Source: Sulfurovum sp.
GTDB taxonomy: Bacteria; Campylobacterota; Campylobacteria; Campylobacterales; Sulfurovaceae
Direction of reading: 5' to 3'
DNA length: 47,956 nucleotides
NCBI GenBank assembly: GCA_011391015.1
Contig: JAABRH010000006.1
Coordinates: 1-47,956 of the forward strand
Part shown: positions 1-7,359 of the stretch, one piece after another
Position numbering within the stretch: the first letter of the stretch is position 1
Layout: each line of letters opens with the position of its first letter
The notes under the pieces: generated by a model
Databases searched by the model: none
The model's input: the letters and a program-made list of their open reading frames with translations, nothing else
What the model was told of the DNA's origin: nothing
Position numbers and translations under genes: made by a program

Positions 1-189
1 GGTTGCGAGAACCTGTGCAAGTTTGATGAAGCTTGCACCTAAGTTGCTGATTGTTCGCACCAGTGTTGGCGCAGAAAGAGGTGAAAGCAATAAAAACCGT
101 TCACGCTTCCTGATGAGCATATAGAGTGTCAGCAATACCTTGAAAACATACCAAACCCGAAGCGGAGAGTAAAGTGCGACAGTCCTCAC
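1..189 (-). CDS. ABC1/UbiB (AarF) family kinase-like protein, N-terminal 63 residues only
   Basis: This reading frame runs off the left edge of the window. It starts with GTG at 189, overlapping the TGA stop of the preceding phasin-like gene by two bases, which suggests translational coupling. The visible 63 residues end in LGASFIKLAQVLAT, which matches the conserved N-terminal segment of ABC1-family atypical kinases (UbiB, AarF, Coq8). These proteins are needed for ubiquinone or related isoprenoid-quinone synthesis. The family's KxGQ motif, which occludes the nucleotide site, reads KLAQ here, so the glycine is alanine; I believe this variant is common in epsilonproteobacteria but cannot check it. 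The kinase core and C-terminal membrane helices lie outside the window. The family call is fairly sure; the exact role is unknown. Confidence 0.72.
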   Translation of the reverse strand, partial: MRTVALYSPLRVWYVFKVLLTLYMLIRKRERFLLLSPLSAPTLVRTISNLGASFIKLAQVLAT

Positions 190-446
190 TTTGTGTCTTT
201 GAGTGCCTCGATGTCCGCTTTGGTAGCCAAGCCAAGCTCATCTATGGCTTCTTTGAGAGCCTCTTTGATGTGTTGTTTGAGTTTTTCTTCTTCCTCTTGC
301 CCGCGTGTTTTAAGCCCATCAAGAAAAGTTTGTGCCTCTTCTTTGCTTAGCTTACCTCGTTCTTGGAGTTTTGCTATCTCTTCATCCACGCGCTCCTTGA
401 GAAGCAATGCACCGCCTAATCCTGTAGTCAATAGTTCTTGTATCAT
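186..446 (-). CDS. Phasin-like (COG3937, polyhydroxyalkanoate synthesis regulator type) protein
   Basis: This 86-residue protein has a short hydrophobic N-terminus (about residues 5-17) followed by a highly charged coiled-coil-forming region rich in Glu and Lys. It ends with the pattern LGLATKADIEAL that is typical of small phasin-like proteins of COG3937. Members bind polyhydroxyalkanoate granules or act as small scaffolds. A strong ribosome-binding site (AAGGAG) sits just before the ATG at 446, and a TATAAT -10 element is visible on the minus strand at 471-466. Its stop codon overlaps the GTG start of the UbiB-like kinase gene, so the two form an operon. No PHA synthase is in the window, so a granule role is not shown. 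Confidence 0.72.
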   Translation of the reverse strand: MIQELLTTGLGGALLLKERVDEEIAKLQERGKLSKEEAQTFLDGLKTRGQEEEEKLKQHIKEALKEAIDELGLATKADIEALKDTK

Positions 447-573
447 AGGGTACTCCTTTTTTAAGATTATATACTATTTTAAGTGGGTTTAGTAGGCTTG
501 GTTTGTCCGTTAAACAGCATAGTGTTTGATTTAGGGGTGTTTGAATGGGTAGTGAGGAGAGTAGATAATGCTC
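447..573. other. Divergent spacer between phasin-like gene and toxin-antitoxin operon
   Basis: This AT-rich spacer contains the short leader and -10 element of the phasin-like gene on the minus strand. Nothing else recognisable was seen before the toxin-antitoxin promoter begins at 574. Confidence 0.5.
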
Positions 574-602
574 TTGACAAGGATTTATTATTGTCGTATA
601 AT
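574..602 (+). promoter_or_regulatory. Sigma-70 type promoter of the toxin-antitoxin operon
   Basis: A perfect TTGACA -35 box lies at 574-579 and a perfect TATAAT -10 box at 597-602, separated by exactly 17 bp. Transcription should start near 609, about 27 bp upstream of the antitoxin ATG. It is the clearest consensus promoter seen in the window, and its -10 box is inside an inverted repeat, so it is probably repressed by the operon's own product. Confidence 0.8.
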
Positions 603-623
603 AAATTTAAAAATATACGACAA
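591..623. promoter_or_regulatory. Probable autoregulatory operator of the toxin-antitoxin operon
   Basis: Two perfect 10-bp inverted arms, TTGTCGTATA (591-600) and TATACGACAA (614-623), are separated by 13 AT-rich bases. The left arm covers most of the -10 box and the right arm ends against the ribosome-binding region. Centre-to-centre spacing of the arms is 23 bp, about two helical turns. The layout is what is expected when an antitoxin, alone or with its toxin, binds the promoter and shuts the operon off. Binding itself is inferred. Confidence 0.7.
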
Positions 624-635
624 AAGGAATAGCCT

Positions 636-887
636 ATGACTTCAAAAATAACACTCTATTCGGATAAGGCACTGATAGAACAGATAAAAGTTTATGCCAA
701 GGAGCAGAACAGTTCGGTTTCTAAAATTGTGAATGAGTTCTTTATCAATCTTCTTGAAACTAAAAAATCTCTTAATCAAAACGATAATAAAAAAAGCAAA
801 ATTACCGATAGTCTTTTAGGAAGATTGGAAGGTACAGATATAGATGAAAAGATATATCACAAACATTTAGAAGATAAATATCTATGA
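636..887 (+). CDS. DUF6364-type antitoxin
   Basis: This 83-residue protein begins with a ribbon-helix-helix-like pattern: a short strand (KITLYSDKALIEQIKVYAKE), then a helix containing SVSKIVNEFF. That is the arrangement of DUF6364 antitoxins, which bind operator DNA through the N-terminus and neutralise a PIN ribonuclease with the C-terminal tail. The tail here (residues 45-83) is polar and Asp/Lys-rich, as expected for a toxin-wrapping segment. AAGGA precedes the ATG. The last codons overlap the toxin gene by four bases (ATGA), the standard coupling for such pairs. The call rests on sequence pattern, length and operon position. Confidence 0.8.
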   Translation: MTSKITLYSDKALIEQIKVYAKEQNSSVSKIVNEFFINLLETKKSLNQNDNKKSKITDSLLGRLEGTDIDEKIYHKHLEDKYL

Positions 888-1303
888 AAGTTCTTTTAGA
901 TACCAATGTGGTACTCGATTTACTGTTGAATCGCAAACCTTTTGTCGATTTGGCACGAGAGATTTTTATTTTGGTTGAGAATGAAGAGATAGAGGGGTAT
1001 CTCTGTGCTACTTCTGCAACAACATTACATTATCTTGTGGGAAGAGAAACACATAAATCAGAAGCGGATGATATTATTAAAAATCTTTTAATACTTTTTA
1101 AAGTTGCACCTGTTACCAAAGAAATCTTACTAGATGCCTGTGCCAATAACGGCAGTGATTATGAAGATAGCGTCATCTATACCGCGGCAGAGCATTTGGC
1201 GATTAATATTATTATTACCAGAGATAAAAAGGGATTTAAGGAGTCAAATATTTCTACTCTGGAACCTAAAGAGTTTTTAGCTTTTTTTAATGTGAGAGGA
1301 TGA
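884..1303 (+). CDS. PIN-domain toxin (VapC-like ribonuclease)
   Basis: This 139-residue PIN-domain protein starts with LLDTNVVLDLLL, which carries the first metal-binding aspartate (D6) of the family. Further acidic positions of the active site are at D95 in the DYEDSVIY segment and D114 in IITRDKKGF. The usual mid-domain glutamate is not obvious; the region reads SATTLHYLVGRE, as in the PIN_3 subgroup. PIN toxins cut RNA, often tRNA, using Mg2+ or Mn2+, and are inhibited by the co-transcribed antitoxin. The start overlaps the antitoxin stop by ATGA. The reading frame is intact, so the module is probably functional; the RNA target is unknown. Confidence 0.85.
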   Translation: MKVLLDTNVVLDLLLNRKPFVDLAREIFILVENEEIEGYLCATSATTLHYLVGRETHKSEADDIIKNLLILFKVAPVTKEILLDACANNGSDYEDSVIYTAAEHLAINIIITRDKKGFKESNISTLEPKEFLAFFNVRG

Positions 1304-1329
1304 AAGATACTAAGGCAGTTTGATGCGCT

Positions 1330-1361
1330 ACGCTAGCGTTTTAAGTCTATAAAGTTATAAT
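1330..1361 (+). promoter_or_regulatory. Candidate modE promoter with palindromes
   Basis: A TATAAT -10 element lies at 1356-1361. Just upstream are a perfect 10-bp palindrome ACGCTAGCGT (1330-1339), where a -35 box would be, and TATAA-AG-TTATA (1348-1359), which overlaps the -10 box. No consensus -35 is visible. The arrangement would suit repression, perhaps autoregulation by ModE, but neither palindrome matches the E. coli ModE box well. Confidence 0.4.
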
Positions 1362-1385
1362 TGTGACCTTTAGAAGGGGCGCATA

Positions 1386-2168
1386 ATGGAACTGACATCA
1401 AAATTGACATTGGAAATGCTGGGTGAGCCTTTTTTGCTTGAGAAACGCATCGCCTTACTTCATGCTATTGAAGAACACGGCTCCATCCTAAAAGCGGCTA
1501 AGGCTGTGCCCATGAGCTACAAAAGTGCGTGGGAAGCGGTCGATACGATGAACAATCTCTCAACCCAACCCATTGTCAAAAGAGAAACGGGCGGCAAAGA
1601 CGGAGGTGGTACGACTATCACGGAGTATGGCAGAAAACTCATCCAAACCTACGAGATACTCAGAGCAGAACACGCACATTTTTTACAAAGACTCTCCAAA
1701 GTCACAGACATACAAAGTGGAGAATTTAAAACCATAGGAAGGTTAGCCATGCAAATATCTGCAAGAAATCAGATACAAGTAATAGTAGAGTCCATCGAGT
1801 TTGGAGCAGTCAATGCTCAAGTGGGTCTGAGACTTAAAAGCGGGGCTAGACTTGTCTCAGTTATCACCAAACAAGCGGTCGAAAATCTGGGACTTGCCAT
1901 CGGTGAGGATGCTACGGCTATCTTTAAGTCAAGTACAGTAATGCTTGCACTGCCTGGTGCTTTGCAGCTGAGTGCACGAAACCAGATAAGCGGAAACATC
2001 AGTCATATTTCTGTTGCTGGAGTGAACACGGAAGTCGTGATCGAAATCGGTGAAGAAGATGTGCTTGTTGCGGTGATTACCACCGGAGCGTTGAAGGAAT
2101 TGGGACTTGTAGAGGGCAGCAAAGTTATTGCAATCGTTAAGTCCAATGACGTGATGGTTGGAAGATAA
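1386..2168 (+). CDS. modE: ModE-family molybdate-responsive transcriptional regulator
   Basis: This 260-residue protein has the full ModE plan. Residues about 1-100 are a LysR-type winged helix-turn-helix (SILKAAKAVPMSYKSAWEAV, then a GGxxGGG wing), followed by two MopI/TOBE domains at about 122-185 and 195-258, each starting ARNQI and containing a VVxxIG or LGL core. ModE dimers bind molybdate or tungstate through the paired TOBE domains and control molybdate transport and molybdoenzyme genes. AGAAGGGG precedes the ATG. No modABC transporter genes are adjacent, so its targets are probably elsewhere. The downstream PhnA-like gene is only 13 bp away and is likely co-transcribed. Confidence 0.9.
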   Translation: MELTSKLTLEMLGEPFLLEKRIALLHAIEEHGSILKAAKAVPMSYKSAWEAVDTMNNLSTQPIVKRETGGKDGGGTTITEYGRKLIQTYEILRAEHAHFLQRLSKVTDIQSGEFKTIGRLAMQISARNQIQVIVESIEFGAVNAQVGLRLKSGARLVSVITKQAVENLGLAIGEDATAIFKSSTVMLALPGALQLSARNQISGNISHISVAGVNTEVVIEIGEEDVLVAVITTGALKELGLVEGSKVIAIVKSNDVMVGR

Positions 2169-2181
2169 AAGAAGGAATATA

Positions 2182-2721
2182 ATGAACATAGATAAAACAC
2201 TGCAAGATAGAAGTGGTAGATGCTGTGAACTGTGCGGGGCACAAGAGGGATTACAAGCCTACATGGTAGCACCCAAAGAGGAAGCGATCGTCATTTGCTC
2301 TATCTGTGCTGCTACTATCGATACACCGTTAGAAGATGCAAAACACTGGAACTGTCTGCATGACAGTATGTGGAGTAGCGTGCCTGCGGTGCAGGTGATG
2401 GCATTTAGACTGCTTACACAGCTGGGTGCACAGGATCAGCTTGATATGCTCTATCTGGAAGAGGATGTCAAAGCGTGGGCGGAGGCAGGGTTGGCTACAG
2501 AGACACAAGAGCCTACACGTGATGCGAACGGCACTATTTTAGTTGAAGGTGATTCTGTCAGTATCATTAAAGACCTTGTGGTAAAAGGTGCAGGTTTTAC
2601 AGCCAAACAGGGCACAACGGTGAAAAATATCCGTATGGTACCAGGTGATCCTACGCACATCCAAGGGCGCGTGAACGGCACGGTTATCTATATCATTTCT
2701 GCCTATTTGAAAAAACTTTAA
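2182..2721 (+). CDS. PhnA-like zinc-ribbon protein
   Basis: This 179-residue protein has an N-terminal Cys pattern (CCELCG, then CSIC) typical of the PhnA zinc-ribbon, and a C-terminal PhnA domain containing DANGTILVEGDSVSIIKDL and a VKGAG motif. Despite its name, PhnA is not required for phosphonate use in most bacteria; it is a small conserved protein of uncertain function, though one homologue hydrolyses phosphonoacetate. I chose the ATG at 2182 because GAAGGA lies 5-10 bases upstream; an earlier in-frame ATG at 2158 would overlap modE and lacks such a site. Its closeness to modE implies a shared transcript. No phosphonate genes are nearby. Confidence 0.82.
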   Translation: MNIDKTLQDRSGRCCELCGAQEGLQAYMVAPKEEAIVICSICAATIDTPLEDAKHWNCLHDSMWSSVPAVQVMAFRLLTQLGAQDQLDMLYLEEDVKAWAEAGLATETQEPTRDANGTILVEGDSVSIIKDLVVKGAGFTAKQGTTVKNIRMVPGDPTHIQGRVNGTVIYIISAYLKKL

Positions 2722-2732
2722 GAGCGTTACAG

Positions 2733-2760
2733 GCGGTGCAACTTTAAAGCGTTGCACTGC
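2733..2760 (+). repeat. Strong hairpin between phnA-like gene and RND permease gene
   Basis: GCGGTGCAAC (2733-2742) pairs with GTTGCACTGC (2751-2760) to give a 10-bp stem with one G-U pair and an 8-base loop. There is no T tract after it, so it is not a classic terminator. It ends 17 bases before the ATG of the RND gene and only a few bases before that gene's AAGGGA ribosome-binding site. It could be an operator or an mRNA-processing or translation-control element. Confidence 0.6.
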
Positions 2761-2777
2761 GATAAGGGACATACACT

Positions 2778-5700
2778 ATGATGCGCATTATCAATTATTT
2801 TACACAGAACAAAAGTCTCAATCATACGATACTTTTTTTTATTCTTTTTTTAGGTATTACTTCGTATCAGAAAATCCCCAAAGAACTTTTCCCGGAGATT
2901 GCGTTAGATAAGATAGCTATCACCGGTGTGTATGCGGGTGCGAGTGCTGAAAACCTTGATAAAATGGCGGTGCGGGACATCGAAGATGAACTGGGTAATA
3001 TTCAAGGTATCGATAAGATAGAGACGGTCATCAAGCCGGGCACTTTTACCATTGTGCTAAGTCTGACTGAAGATGCCGACAAAACAGATGCACTCAATAA
3101 AGCCAAAGATGCCATCGCACGAAGCAGACAGTATCTGCCTGCAGATATGATAGAACCAACCGCGCAGATACTCAATCATGTGCGTCCACTATTAAGTTTA
3201 TCGCTTTCAAGTAGCCTGCTCAGTAGCGGAGAGCTTATTGAAGCAGCCAAAGAGATCAAATCCAAGATCGCCAGAAATCCTTTTGTAAGCGAGGTGAAGA
3301 TATACGGAGATGCAGATCAGGAAGTCTCGGTGCAGTTCAATGAAGAGAGTCTAAGAGCCTATGGGCTGGATGCCTCTACGGTGATAGCCGCAGTTTCTCA
3401 GCTCTCGTATATCTATCCCATCGGTGATATCAAGCAAAATGGCAATTATATCTTTCTCTCAACTGTCAATGGAAAAGCAGATGTTAAAGAGTGGGAGTCC
3501 AGTCTCATCAAGATAGGTGACAAACAGCTAAGGCTGGGAGATGTGGCAAGCGTGCAGATCATGTATCCGCAAAACACCACACTTTCTACTTTCAACGGAC
3601 GTAAAAACATTACCTTGCTCATCTCGAAAGGTGAATCGGGCAATGCCATAGAGATAGCCAAAGAGCTACGCGCCTATGCGAAAGACGATTTAAGCAAACA
3701 GTATCCGCAAATGTTTTTTGATGTCTACCAGGATACTTCCAAACCTGTCAAGGACAGACTCAATACTGTGATATCCAATCTCATGTTCGGACTTATCTTG
3801 GTGTTTGCCTCCATGGCGCTGATGATTAACTTGCGTATCGCTTCAGTGGTGACTTTGGGTATTCCCAGTGCATTTGCGGTAGGGATCATCTTTATCTACT
3901 ATACAGGATACTCCATCAATATCGTCTCTTTGCTTGGCGGACTCATCGTTATCGGTATCGTTGTGGATGATGCAGTGGTTGTGGCTGAAAATATCCAGCG
4001 TCATCTCAATGAAGGGATGGAGCCTAAAAAAGCAGTGATTGTAGGTACAAAAGAGATGCTTTTGCCTGTTACACTCGCAACTGTTACTACCGTCGTAGCA
4101 TTTTTGCCTCTGTTTATGCTCACCGGTGAGATCAAAAATTTTATCATCCTTATCCCTATTGCCGTGATTATGATACTTATTGGTTCATTGATAGAGAGTT
4201 TTTTGTTTTTGCCTTTGCATGCCCAAGAGATGCTCATCAAACAAAACAATTTTATGAACTGGGAGCCGCTTCAGGATGCCTATGAGAGACTGCTTCATAC
4301 AGTTATTCGTTACAAAAAAGTGTTTCTGTTTACCTTTGTTGTACTTATACCGATTGTGACACTTTTAGTTGCCAAGATGCTTCATTTTCAGTTTTTCCCC
4401 ACCTTTGACGGTAATTACCTTTATATCACGGGTAAAACTACGGTAGATACCACACTGGAAGATACGGAAAAGATAGCCAAAGTGCTTGAAGAGTATGTTC
4501 TGGCAAACGAAGAGGTCTATGCGCTCAAAGCGACTTCTACGGTAGTGGGTTCACGAAGAGCACTTTCTGGGGACAATGAAGCAGGGGACAATATGTTTTA
4601 CATTACTCTTGAACTTTTTGATATGGAACCGCAAAACTTTATCGATGCCTATCTTAATCCTTTGTTGACCTTTAGTTTTGAGTTTAATGACCCTGAAAAA
4701 ATACGAAAAGAACACACCTATGATCTGGCACAAAGACTGCAAAAAGAGATAGAACCTTTGATGCAAAAGTACAAACTGGATGAACTGGGTGTGATGGAAG
4801 ATAAACCAGGACTTATCAAAACGGATATACAGATCAATTTTACAGGTAAAAAGAGTGAAGCCATAGCGGATGCCATGCAAAAGGTAGAAGCAAAACTCTC
4901 CTCCATCCCGCATGTAAGAGACGCAAGTAACAATGCCCAACTGGGAAAGATGGAGTATAAACTGCGCATCAACAGTTACGGAGAACAATTGGGGCTGAGT
5001 GAAGGGATGATCGCTCAGACGCTTTCTGGGTATTTCCTCGACAGTCGTAAGGCGATGACCTTTGGGGACAACGGAGTGATGGAGATACGCACCAAAGCGT
5101 TCAACAAAGATTCTGAAGACGCGCTTTTGAACTTCATGATACCCACGCCTGCAGGCAGTTTTGTCAAGCTTACTGATGTGGTAAACATCGAAAAGAGCCG
5201 CGCCTATGAAAAGATAGAAAAAAGAGATGGTAATGCCGTCAAATCAGTCTTTGCAAACATCGACAAAAAACAAACCACAGCGGTGGATGTGCTTAAAGAG
5301 ATAAAGCCTCTGCTAGAAGAGGCAAAAGCGCAAGGGGTGCAAGTGAGTCTTTTGGGCGAAGATGAAAAAAACAACCAATTCAAAAACGATATTTTGCGCG
5401 CACTGGTGATCGCGCTCTTTTTGATTCTGATCACGTTGCTGTTCATCTTCCCCAAAATCTCATCGGTGCTGATGGTGATGTCGGTGATACCCTTTAGTAT
5501 GCTGGGAGCATTGCTGGGGCATCTGTTCTTGGGTGTCAATCTCTCTATGACATCCATCATCGGTATGCTGGGGCTTGCAGGGGTAGTGATAAACGATGGC
5601 ATCATCATGCTTGACTTTTTGCACGGTACACGCGATGTAGAAGCTTTTTACACCAGAGCCAAACTCAGATTGCGTCCTATACTCATCACTTCCATCACCA

Positions 5701-5876
5701 CCTTCTTAGGACTCTTTACGCTTATCTTCTACGCCACGGGACAAGCTGTTATTCTCCAGCCCATCGCTATCTCCATAGGCTTTGGTCTTTTGTGGGGAAC
5801 CGTACTCAATCTTGTGTATCTACCCGCACTCTACGCGGTGGTCAATAAGATAAACCCTAGCAGAGAATATCTATAA
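2778..5876 (+). CDS. RND-superfamily efflux permease (AcrB/HAE-type)
   Basis: This 1032-residue protein has the duplicated RND plan: a first transmembrane helix, a large periplasmic loop (about 35-325), a block of helices (about 330-490), a second large loop and a final helix block (about 855-1020). The fourth helix contains VVDDAVVVAEN with two adjacent aspartates (D397, D398), the proton-relay pair of AcrB-type pumps. Length matches the family (about 1030). RND permeases export drugs, bile or lipids using the proton gradient, normally with a periplasmic adaptor and an outer-membrane channel. Neither partner gene is adjacent, which is unusual. AAGGGA precedes the ATG. Substrate unknown. Confidence 0.88.
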   Translation: MMRIINYFTQNKSLNHTILFFILFLGITSYQKIPKELFPEIALDKIAITGVYAGASAENLDKMAVRDIEDELGNIQGIDKIETVIKPGTFTIVLSLTEDADKTDALNKAKDAIARSRQYLPADMIEPTAQILNHVRPLLSLSLSSSLLSSGELIEAAKEIKSKIARNPFVSEVKIYGDADQEVSVQFNEESLRAYGLDASTVIAAVSQLSYIYPIGDIKQNGNYIFLSTVNGKADVKEWESSLIKIGDKQLRLGDVASVQIMYPQNTTLSTFNGRKNITLLISKGESGNAIEIAKELRAYAKDDLSKQYPQMFFDVYQDTSKPVKDRLNTVISNLMFGLILVFASMALMINLRIASVVTLGIPSAFAVGIIFIYYTGYSINIVSLLGGLIVIGIVVDDAVVVAENIQRHLNEGMEPKKAVIVGTKEMLLPVTLATVTTVVAFLPLFMLTGEIKNFIILIPIAVIMILIGSLIESFLFLPLHAQEMLIKQNNFMNWEPLQDAYERLLHTVIRYKKVFLFTFVVLIPIVTLLVAKMLHFQFFPTFDGNYLYITGKTTVDTTLEDTEKIAKVLEEYVLANEEVYALKATSTVVGSRRALSGDNEAGDNMFYITLELFDMEPQNFIDAYLNPLLTFSFEFNDPEKIRKEHTYDLAQRLQKEIEPLMQKYKLDELGVMEDKPGLIKTDIQINFTGKKSEAIADAMQKVEAKLSSIPHVRDASNNAQLGKMEYKLRINSYGEQLGLSEGMIAQTLSGYFLDSRKAMTFGDNGVMEIRTKAFNKDSEDALLNFMIPTPAGSFVKLTDVVNIEKSRAYEKIEKRDGNAVKSVFANIDKKQTTAVDVLKEIKPLLEEAKAQGVQVSLLGEDEKNNQFKNDILRALVIALFLILITLLFIFPKISSVLMVMSVIPFSMLGALLGHLFLGVNLSMTSIIGMLGLAGVVINDGIIMLDFLHGTRDVEAFYTRAKLRLRPILITSITTFLGLFTLIFYATGQAVILQPIAISIGFGLLWGTVLNLVYLPALYAVVNKINPSREYL

Positions 5877-5961
5877 AAATAATAGATTAAATGATAAAAA
5901 TAGAAGCTTCATTGTAGAATATATAGATTTATTTTGATAGCAGATAAAGAAAGGATGTAGT

Positions 5962-7359
5962 ATGGCAACCGTTAGTTCTCATGGAGCAGCAGGGGTGGTT
6001 ACAGGTTCGTGCCATCTCTTGAGCATTGAAGGGGGAGCCCGTATTTTGATTGATTGCGGTATGTTTCAAGGTTCTGAAGAAGAGCGTAATTATGATCCTT
6101 TTTCTTTTGATCCGAGCAAGATAGACTATCTTTTTTTGACGCATGCCCATTTGGATCATGTAGGGCGATTACCTAAACTGCTGAAAGAGGGATTTACGGG
6201 GACGGTGTGTGCCACTGCACCTACACGCGATATTGCCGAGATTATTTTGCTGGACAGTGCAAAGATTATGAGAGAAGATTATGAGACAAATTACAGAAAA
6301 GCGCAGCGTCGGGGAAAAGAAGCAGAAGTCAAGTTGCCGTTGTATACAGAGGAGGATCTTGAAGCAGCGTTTGATCTTTCTTGGCATTACCCCGAATACG
6401 ACAAGCCTTTGGTGCTTGAGGAGGGACTCACCGTCACGTTTCGCAATGCAGGGCATATCTTGGGTTCGGCATTTATCGAAATCGCCTATATGGAGCGTGG
6501 GGTAGAGCAGATCATCGTCTTCTCAGGAGACATAGGAAATAACAATGACATGTTAATGCCGGATCTTTCTGTATGTCCGCAGGCAAACACGCTTTATGTC
6601 GAGTCAACCTACGGTGACCGTAACCATAAGGACATGGAAGATACGATCGACGAGTTTAAGCGTATTGTGATTCAGACGCTTAACGACTGGGGCAATGTAT
6701 TGATCCCTTCTTTTGCGGTTGAGCGGACACAGGAGATTTTGTGTATTCTCAAAGAGATGCATGATGCTAGAGAGTTGCCCGAATGTAAAGTGTTTTTAGA
6801 CAGCCCTATGGCAACACGTGCAACAGAAGTTTACAACAACTATGCAGCCCAGCTAAACCCAAAATGTCAGGAGTACAAAAGACGTGATGGGTCTATTTTT
6901 GATTTTGAGGGACTGACGTTTACAATGGATGTGGAAGCATCTCGTGCGATCAATGAGGTAGATCGTCGTGCGATTATCATTGCAGGCAGCGGGATGTGTA
7001 CAGGCGGACGCATACTGCATCATTTTAAAAATCGTCTATGGAATCACAAAAATGCCGTAATCTTCGTAGGGTATCAGGTTCAGGGTACTTTGGGACGCCA
7101 AATGGTGGATGGGGCACGCTGGATCAAGTTGTATCACGAAGAGATTCTTGTAAGAGCCAGTATTCATACCGTGAACGGTTTTTCTGCCCATGCGGGTCAA
7201 AATGCCATTGTGAAGTGGATATCACAGATGAAAGATTTGCATCACATCTTTTTGATTCACGGAGAAGAAGACAAGCAAGTGATTTTGCGCTCTGTTCTGG
7301 AAAATGTGTTGGAGCAAAAAGTGCATATCGTTAAACCCGAAGAGGTAGTGTACCTCTAG
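5962..7359 (+). CDS. MBL-fold/beta-CASP RNase-like hydrolase
   Basis: This 465-residue protein begins with a metallo-beta-lactamase domain containing the zinc ligands THAHLDH (H61, H63, D65, H66), further histidines in NAGHILGS, and the acid in FSGDIG. The middle part (about 250-370) is a beta-CASP insert with PSFAVERTQEIL. It ends with the RNA-metabolising motif, including SGMCTGGR and SAHAGQ. Proteins of this plan (COG1236, YSH1/CPSF73-like) are usually RNA endonucleases or exonucleases. AAAGGATG precedes the ATG. The last four bases overlap the end of the convergent mscS-family gene. A role in RNA processing is inferred from the family. Confidence 0.87.
   Translation: MATVSSHGAAGVVTGSCHLLSIEGGARILIDCGMFQGSEEERNYDPFSFDPSKIDYLFLTHAHLDHVGRLPKLLKEGFTGTVCATAPTRDIAEIILLDSAKIMREDYETNYRKAQRRGKEAEVKLPLYTEEDLEAAFDLSWHYPEYDKPLVLEEGLTVTFRNAGHILGSAFIEIAYMERGVEQIIVFSGDIGNNNDMLMPDLSVCPQANTLYVESTYGDRNHKDMEDTIDEFKRIVIQTLNDWGNVLIPSFAVERTQEILCILKEMHDARELPECKVFLDSPMATRATEVYNNYAAQLNPKCQEYKRRDGSIFDFEGLTFTMDVEASRAINEVDRRAIIIAGSGMCTGGRILHHFKNRLWNHKNAVIFVGYQVQGTLGRQMVDGARWIKLYHEEILVRASIHTVNGFSAHAGQNAIVKWISQMKDLHHIFLIHGEEDKQVILRSVLENVLEQKVHIVKPEEVVYL

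Noticed and set aside
193-492. 99-residue Ser-rich frame on the plus strand
   Set aside because: Antisense shadow of the phasin-like gene.
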